Notes under the pieces: model-generated | Seen by the model: only the letters and a program-made list of their open reading frames with translations | Database searches by the model: none | Told to the model about the DNA's origin: nothing | Made by a program: the position numbers and the translations under genes | Part shown: piece by piece, positions 7,139-11,830 of the stretch | How positions within the stretch are numbered: position 1 is the first letter of the stretch | Layout of the letters: the number at the start of each line of letters is the position of its first letter | DNA from: Rodentolepis nana | Lineage: Eukaryota; Platyhelminthes; Cestoda; Cyclophyllidea; Hymenolepididae | NCBI GenBank assembly: GCA_900617975.1 | Contig: UZAE01014612.1 | Location: forward strand, 1-11,830 | Direction of reading: 5' to 3' | Length of the DNA stretch: 11,830 bases

Positions 7139-9811
7139 CTCCGTACATGCTAAACTTAGAATAGTTCTCTCGAGGCTTTGCTCTAAACTCACTTAGAAGC
7201 TTTATTTTGATAGAGTGATGTCGTTACGAGGTCTCCATGACGAGAAACGCGATTTGTTGCACCCACTTCATTAGTCAAAATTACCTGCCGCGTTGACCAT
7301 TCCTCTCAAAGGGTACTCAAAGGTGGACGCTGTTATGGCTTCATTAGCCTCTTTAAGTTGCCACAAACCGAAGAACATAAAGAGCGGGGTGGGGGTGGGG
7401 GGGGGAGGGGGGTTCAAGTCAAAATTATGCCAGGCATCGATCCTGCCTTTTGGCGCAAATAAACAGATGCACAAGTTTTATGACTAATTTGCACGCCCTT
7501 TTTAATTTAATTTCCTTGAGTATAGCGTACTCATTTTAACATAAAAACTACGATTGAGCGGTTGATCTACCTCGAACCTTTAAAGAGATCTTCTGAAGCG
7601 ACAGAAGTACGAGTCAGGAAGACGATGACGCTGAGTCCTTGGGGTTTCAGGCTTCCAAAAGGGAGGGGGGGGGGTAGATAGCAATATCTGTGAAAAAATG
7701 TCCTTTCGACTGGGAAGATGTAGTTGTGTACCGAGCAAAGTGCTGTCTGCAACGGCACACCCAGATTTTGACCCGAATTGCATATGATCAAACACCTATT
7801 CCTCTTGTGACACTAGAATTTGGTCTTCAAATCAAACATAAGAGACTGGATAACATTTCTGGGCCTTAGTCGGCAATTACTTGGCGAAGTAGCTAATTTA
7901 AACTCTTTGAGTATAACCTCCGGCAATTTTGAAAAGGCCTCCTCAATCAGTTTTCGATAAGAAATGGCTTGGAAAGTCCCAGTGTGATAGAGGTTTGCTT
8001 GAAACCACGGGTGACATATAAGTTTCTGCTGATGAAGAGGGACAGCCTCGTCTATGCCTTGAGCAACCTCAATCAATACTGCCCTCTTCTTGAAAGGGGA
8101 ACGGTTTTATAAACACTAATTTCCTTGCATAGTCATTCATTGGCATTTAGTGGCATATATACAGAACAGCGAGTTTTGGTTAGACTGACAAAGATATTTT
8201 AACAAACTCGATCACGCTGAATAATATGTGAACTCTGGAGGAGATGAGATCATGGCAACCTTTTGTTTGCCTACTGGTCAAGGAGACAAGATTTTGGGAG
8301 GGATTGTCGCTCTTGTATCTTAGGCTCAGAGAAATTTCGTGCTAGAGCGACCTTAGGCATGGAAGCTTTCATGGAAAGCATGAGGTTTGCCACTCTAGAA
8401 CTACCTCGAACTGCAACTCCATCGGTCATCATCGGTCACCTGAAGTTGAGTAGCAATGGAGAAGCATCTTTGGGAGAGACAGGTGTAACGGGGAATTGAT
8501 GAACAATTATTGGAAGAATTTTGGGAATGTTTAAAATGTCTTGAAAAAAAAGCTTAATTAAAAGGAGAATACTCGAATTGTAACCCCCCTTTATTCACTA
8601 GTCCAATCCCTTCGGTTTAGTCTAAATTCTATCAGATTTACAGAACACGCGGTTAGTTCCATTGAAAGCATAAGTGATTATGGCCATTTTGTATGCAAAG
8701 CTTTCCTTATCTATTCACTTATTCAAAAAAAACCGATAGCACACATATTAGCATCGACAATGATCCACACCGCATCTGTGAGAATTGGATCACCATCCAT
8801 TTCATTTCACGCGCTGACCCTGGATTTGCCTGCACAAAGGGTTTTCTTGAAGGGTTTGCTCTAACTCCGCACAGCTTCGGCTTCTTTTTTCCCTATTTAC
8901 TTTTGATTTATACAGCTTTGTTTTGGCTTCGATTGAGTTTGCCAGAAGATATAGTAACCTACCAAAACTTGGTAACTTGCTTGGTAACGCCTTAAACTCG
9001 GTGTTCTTAGCCTTATTTTACCTGTTACTGAGTGGACTGCAGTGCCAATCAAAATAATGCTGTACATTTCCCCATTTCAGTGTTGCAATATCTTTCTACG
9101 AAGCAGTGGGAAGAAACTGCTCAAATATCTCGCATCAATCAAAATTTCGTATTAATGACCCGGTTACAAGAGGTGGGAGAGAAGGTCAGCCTTGCATGTC
9201 TGCCAAATAAGGGGTCTCCAGCCTCGATGTCCATCCGTGGGCACCCAGTGAATGCTGCAGAACACCTTCATGTGCTTGAGAGCTTGATTGCCTAATTAGG
9301 CAAACGAGATGTAGGTCAGTTGGGGGGGGGGACAGAAATTGGTGCTCAAAGTATCGTGTTGCTAGGTTTGAGACAGTGTGAACCTAGATACCATTTCAGC
9401 CGAGTTAGTCTATCGTGATCACACAGTTGTCGGCCGTGAAGGCGTCAATCAATCGAGCTAACTTAGCAACACCATAACAGAGAGTGATTATACAAGTCAA
9501 CCGGGGTAAAAATGGCTTTTGTGAATAGAGAATGATAAAGCAAAGTTCATTTTTTAATTTAAAAGAAATAAATTCGAAATAATACGTGACTCCGGTCAAG
9601 TGCTCAAAGCCACTTCACTCTTGGTTACGCTTGTATTCAATTCTTTATGCATTCACAGCGAACCACTTTTACCTTGACCACTTCTCAAGCTGCCAATCAT
9701 ACCGTGGCATGCAGTGGCAATTGATGCTGAGCAACAACGAAGAGGGTAAGTAGAGGTGGAATATTCCGCGTCTGTCTGGTCATCCCGCCATTCCACCTCA
9801 TTTCAAATTGA
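7139..9811. other. long stretch without a supported gene
   Basis: About 2.7 kb, mostly unique. Several short open frames exist: minus 7813-8106 (preceded by an acceptor-like CCCCTTTCAAG), plus 8263-8499, plus 8693-8995 and plus 9032-9295. None shows a domain, signal or motif I recognise, and none is long enough to stand alone. If the locus is genic, the minus-strand frame ending at the TAG at 7813-7815 is the best candidate for a last exon, but that is weak. G tracts occur at 7386-7412, 7665-7674 and 9322-9331. Confidence 0.45.
7386..7412 (+). repeat. G-rich tract with G-quadruplex pattern
   Basis: G4-T-G5-T-G9-A-G6 in 27 bp fits the G3+N1-7 four-run quadruplex rule on the plus strand. Overlapping open frames on both strands read it as glycine or proline runs and are not genes. 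Confidence 0.8.
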
Positions 9812-9826
9812 GCATTCAATGAAGGT
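9812..9826 (+). repeat. target-site duplication, left copy (15 bp)
   Basis: GCATTCAATGAAGGT is repeated exactly at 10265-10279 and directly abuts the TTTATTTATTT tail of the minus-strand retroposon. Confidence 0.9.
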
Positions 9827-9859
9827 TTATTTATTTATTTCAAATGGCCGACGTTTTAA

Positions 9860-9975
9860 TAGCTATCATTAGCCATTTAGCTGACTTCGGGGGTAGTTAT
9901 CATTAGCCCTTTAGTTGACTTCGGGCTTCACAGGACAGCTATCATTAGCCATTTAGCTGACTTCGGGCTTCACAG
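9860..9975 (-). repeat. three tandem copies of the retroposon 3' domain
   Basis: Plus-strand blocks beginning TAGCTATCATTAGCC at 9860, TAGTTATCATTAGCC at 9894 and CAGCTATCATTAGCC at 9936 give steps of 34 and 42 bp. Two of the three extend to GGGCTTCACAG. The first and third are more alike (CATTTAGCTGAC) than either is to the second (CCTTTAGTTGAC), so simple single-step slippage does not explain the array. Confidence 0.9.
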
Positions 9976-10065
9976 AAGGTAGGAGCATTAAAGTGCGAAG
10001 AAATGATAGGGAGGAATGAAGAGCGATTCACAGATGTAAAAGAGACAGACAGACAGATTTAAAAA

Positions 10066-10142
10066 GGTAAGATGAGTACTGTGAAAGGGGTCGAATATTA
10101 AAAATAGTAGGTAAGATGAGTTCTGTAGAAGGGGTAGAATAT
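10066..10142 (-). repeat. 44-bp-step duplication in the retroposon body
   Basis: GGTAAGATGAGTACTGTG...GGGGTCGAATAT (about 10066-10098) is repeated as GGTAAGATGAGTTCTGTA...GGGGTAGAATAT (about 10110-10142). The copies have diverged at several positions. Only this family member has the duplication. Confidence 0.8.
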
Positions 10143-10264
10143 GACAAGCAGTCGGGCCATGGTAGTTTGAAGTCAGAAGTCAAATGTCGATAGACATGCC
10201 TCCACGTGGTGCACCCTGGGCAACGTATACTCGTACGGCCAAAAAAGTATATTAACCGGCATTT

Positions 10265-10279
10265 GCATTCAATGAAGGT
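10265..10279 (+). repeat. target-site duplication, right copy (15 bp)
   Basis: Exact repeat of 9812-9826. It abuts the inverted head (…ACCGGCATTT), showing that the inversion was created at or before insertion rather than by later rearrangement across the border. Confidence 0.9.
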
Positions 10280-10692
10280 AGAGAAGGGGCAATACAGGAA
10301 CCTTGAAGAAGGGTGGGGGGGGGGCCAAATGTTAGCCAGGAGGTATAACATCTCAGATCACACCAGATTCACTTCTAAGGGGGTGAATTCTTCAGGTAAC
10401 AACCAATGGGTGGCCGACTTAGGCTGAACAAGTGAAATAAATGTTATTTCATTTAATAATTAGTCTTGAAGACAATGGAGTGATCGATTAATCATTCACT
10501 GCTTTTATTTGTCTGGATTTAATTGGATGAAATTGTGTGTTAACTTTGAGATAATGTTGAACTCTCCCACTCCCTCCCGGTCAATGCATTTTTTGAACAG
10601 GACAAAACGCGTCCTTTGACCCACTAGGAATGAGATATACAAATTGCCAGGAGGTTAAAATGAAATTACCCGGTGTTTCACAAAGCCTACGT
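10280..10692. other. gene-free stretch
   Basis: Unique AT-rich sequence. It contains a G3-T-G10 tract at 10311-10324 and no supported gene. The plus-strand frame 10206-10427 starts inside the retroposon and reads through the G tract, and the minus-strand frame 10028-10351 does the same. Both are chance. Confidence 0.55.
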
Positions 10693-10981
10693 AGATTCCC
10701 CAACATCTAGCTAGACTCCCAGAACCAGCTAAGCTATAGCCCAGCTATGAAAGGAAACAGACGTGTAGCACGGAGCACGTTTATTCAGGACGTATGTTGC
10801 GGATAAAGTGTACACGCATGGAGCTACTCATGATCAGGATGGGGGATTAGGTTAAACAGAGGTTGATGATTGGTCACTGTTTGTACGGTCTCTGCACACA
10901 GAGTTGTACGGCGCACCTCCCAATCCTGGCGAGCAGACGTGCAGGCATACGATGACGCACACAGCGATAACGTGTCCCACA
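10693..10981 (-). mobile_element. compact, 3'-truncated LTR-like copy (minus strand)
   Basis: A 289-bp minus-strand copy of the same element as 3918-5012. In sense direction it starts TGTGGGACACG at 10981, passes through GTATGCCTGCACGTCTGCTC, ACAACTCTGTGTGCAG, GACCAATCATCAACC, one AATAAA-containing block, one AGCTGGGCTATAGCTTAGC and GGGAGTCTAGCTAGATGT, and then loses similarity after GGGGAATCT. Each module occurs once, so it is the best guide to the unexpanded structure. The 3' end with GTCAGGC...CCGCTACA is missing. No partner LTR or internal coding region lies beside it. Confidence 0.65.
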
Positions 10982-11830
10982 GTAGCTTTCAATTTTACTA
11001 AAGGGTCTCAATAAATCTCTCCCATTATCAAATTAGCGTTTTGATACATCAGTCTTAATTGAACTCCATATGCGGTCTACAAATGACCGACAAAATTGAA
11101 TTTCTCGTATACTTTAGTTAATATTGTGTAATAAATAATTCGAATTGTGTTTTACTACGGTTGTTGTTAAGACATGATAAGTTTAGTCAGCTTCGAGTCT
11201 CATTTAGTTTTGTTTTATTTACACACTTCATGAAGTGCTGTTAATAACCGCCAAAGTGAAGATCATGTGCTTTCTAATTATCGAATCAAATCAAACAAAC
11301 GGCATGATTATCCGTTTTGGTCAATAGACGTTGACAAACGGGAATTTCTCAATGGGGAGATTCCAGGATGTCAGTCCTTTCTGCCCAAAAAGGGGGCATG
11401 TTCTATGTTAGAAAATGGTTTCTTTGGTGTGAGTGACCCACACCGCCGTCGGTTCACCAAAATGTACTCAAATTAAGCGCGATCAACGCTTCCACTTCAA
11501 CAGGTTTGAGAATTAATATTGCAATCTACTATAAGAGGTAGTGAAGTATCGTTTCAATTGGTTAATCGAAACTTCAAATCTTTTGGTGGGTGAACGGATG
11601 CCTGGTGAATTCTAAGTCATATCTGATATCACTACAAAAGGAAAAAGTAACCGATATCAAGTAAAGATGAATAAAAAATAGTTAATGGGGGGTGGGGTGG
11701 GGTGGGGGTCATTTGAACAACTTCAGTTTAAAAATTCAAATTTCACTAACCGCCTCACAGTTTGGAGTTGGCTGGTCGTCTTGGTTACCTTGACGCTTCT
11801 TCTGAAGCTTAAGGAGGGGGGAGGGGGGGG
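10982..11830. other. gene-free stretch to the window end
   Basis: Unique sequence with no supported gene. The plus-strand frame 11267-11476 (69 residues) has no motif I recognise. An imperfect 19-bp palindrome GGTGTG-N7-CACACC lies at 11426-11444. G-rich tracts at 11687-11708 and 11816-11830 close the window. Confidence 0.5.
11687..11708 (+). repeat. G-rich tract with G-quadruplex pattern
   Basis: G6-T-G4-T-G4-T-G5 in 22 bp is a strong four-run quadruplex pattern with one-base loops on the plus strand. It may also reflect an expanded (GGGGT)n simple repeat. Confidence 0.8.

Larger units (their letters stand above)
9827..10264 (-). mobile_element. SINE-like retroposon, copy 5, with inverted 5' head
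   Basis: This 438-bp minus-strand copy lies between perfect 15-bp target-site duplications. In sense direction the body and 3' domain are in normal order and end in AAATAAATAAATAA. The head of about 80 bp (10185-10264) is turned round: on the plus strand it reads GATAGACATGCCTCC, CACGTG, CCTGGGCAACG, TATACTCGTACGG, ATTAACCGGC, which is the order seen in plus-strand copies. The inversion includes the sequence outside the small inner repeats, and the first nine bases of the family are missing. A 5' inversion bounded by an intact duplication is the product known from LINE twin priming. The 3' domain is triplicated (9860-9975) and part of the body is duplicated (10066-10142), which explains the extra length. 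Confidence 0.85.

Noticed and set aside
6796..7150. Target-site duplication CGTATAT/CGTACAT for the copy at 6810-7138
   Set aside because: Only seven bases with one mismatch and with misplaced borders; too weak to annotate.
9032..9295. 87-codon plus-strand frame with gene-like composition
   Set aside because: No domain or motif recognised, a GTG start, and no partner exon nearby. Noted only in the gap description.
3918..10981. The two LTR-like copies as the ends of one LTR retrotransposon
   Set aside because: They are in opposite orientation, about 5.7 kb apart, with no gag/pol frame, primer-binding site or polypurine tract between them.
11426..11444. Palindrome GGTGTG-N7-CACACC as a regulatory operator
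   Set aside because: A six-base arm is expected by chance at this scale, and no gene is adjacent.

Overview
The window looks like non-coding, repeat-rich DNA from an animal, most likely an invertebrate. I cannot name the organism. It is AT-rich, with no operon structure or dense ORFs, many short low-complexity tracts ((AT)n, (AAAT)n, long G or C runs) and several eukaryotic retroposons. I recognise no protein-coding gene, tRNA, rRNA or CRISPR array. The open frames are all short (about 110 codons or fewer), match no family I know, and several run into repeats.

Two repeat families dominate. The first is a SINE-like non-LTR retroposon of roughly 330-440 bp. It has a defined 5' end (GGGGYGTGGGATAG...), a conserved 3' domain ending ...GCCATTTGAAATAAATAAA, and an (AAAT)n tail. 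Five copies alternate in orientation: 1530-1885 (-), 2362-2725 (+), 5875-6205 (-), 6810-7138 (+) and 9827-10264 (-). Three have perfect target-site duplications of 13, 13 and 15 bp. The first four form two head-to-head pairs that look like large foldback elements, but the separate target-site duplications of the first pair show independent insertions. The fifth copy has its 5' head inverted, as expected from twin priming.

The second family is LTR-like (TGTGGGACAC ... CCGCTACA, with AATAAA inside). One copy (3918-5012, +) is swollen about threefold by nested tandem duplications, including a 42-bp-period array built on the hairpin motif GTAGC-N5-GCTAC. A second, compact, 3'-truncated copy lies inverted at 10693-10981 (-).

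Layout: 1-1529 unique sequence with microsatellites; 1517-2747 first SINE pair with a 13-bp-stem hairpin between the copies; 2748-3917 unique; 3918-5012 expanded LTR; 5013-5874 unique; 5875-7138 second SINE pair; 7139-9811 unique, G-tract rich, with weak ORFs; 9812-10279 inverted SINE copy; 10280-10692 unique; 10693-10981 LTR fragment; 10982-11830 unique. Both window ends lie in poly-G tracts. I see no evidence of a new multi-gene system. The notable content is the retroposon family, its rearranged copies and the LTR expansion.
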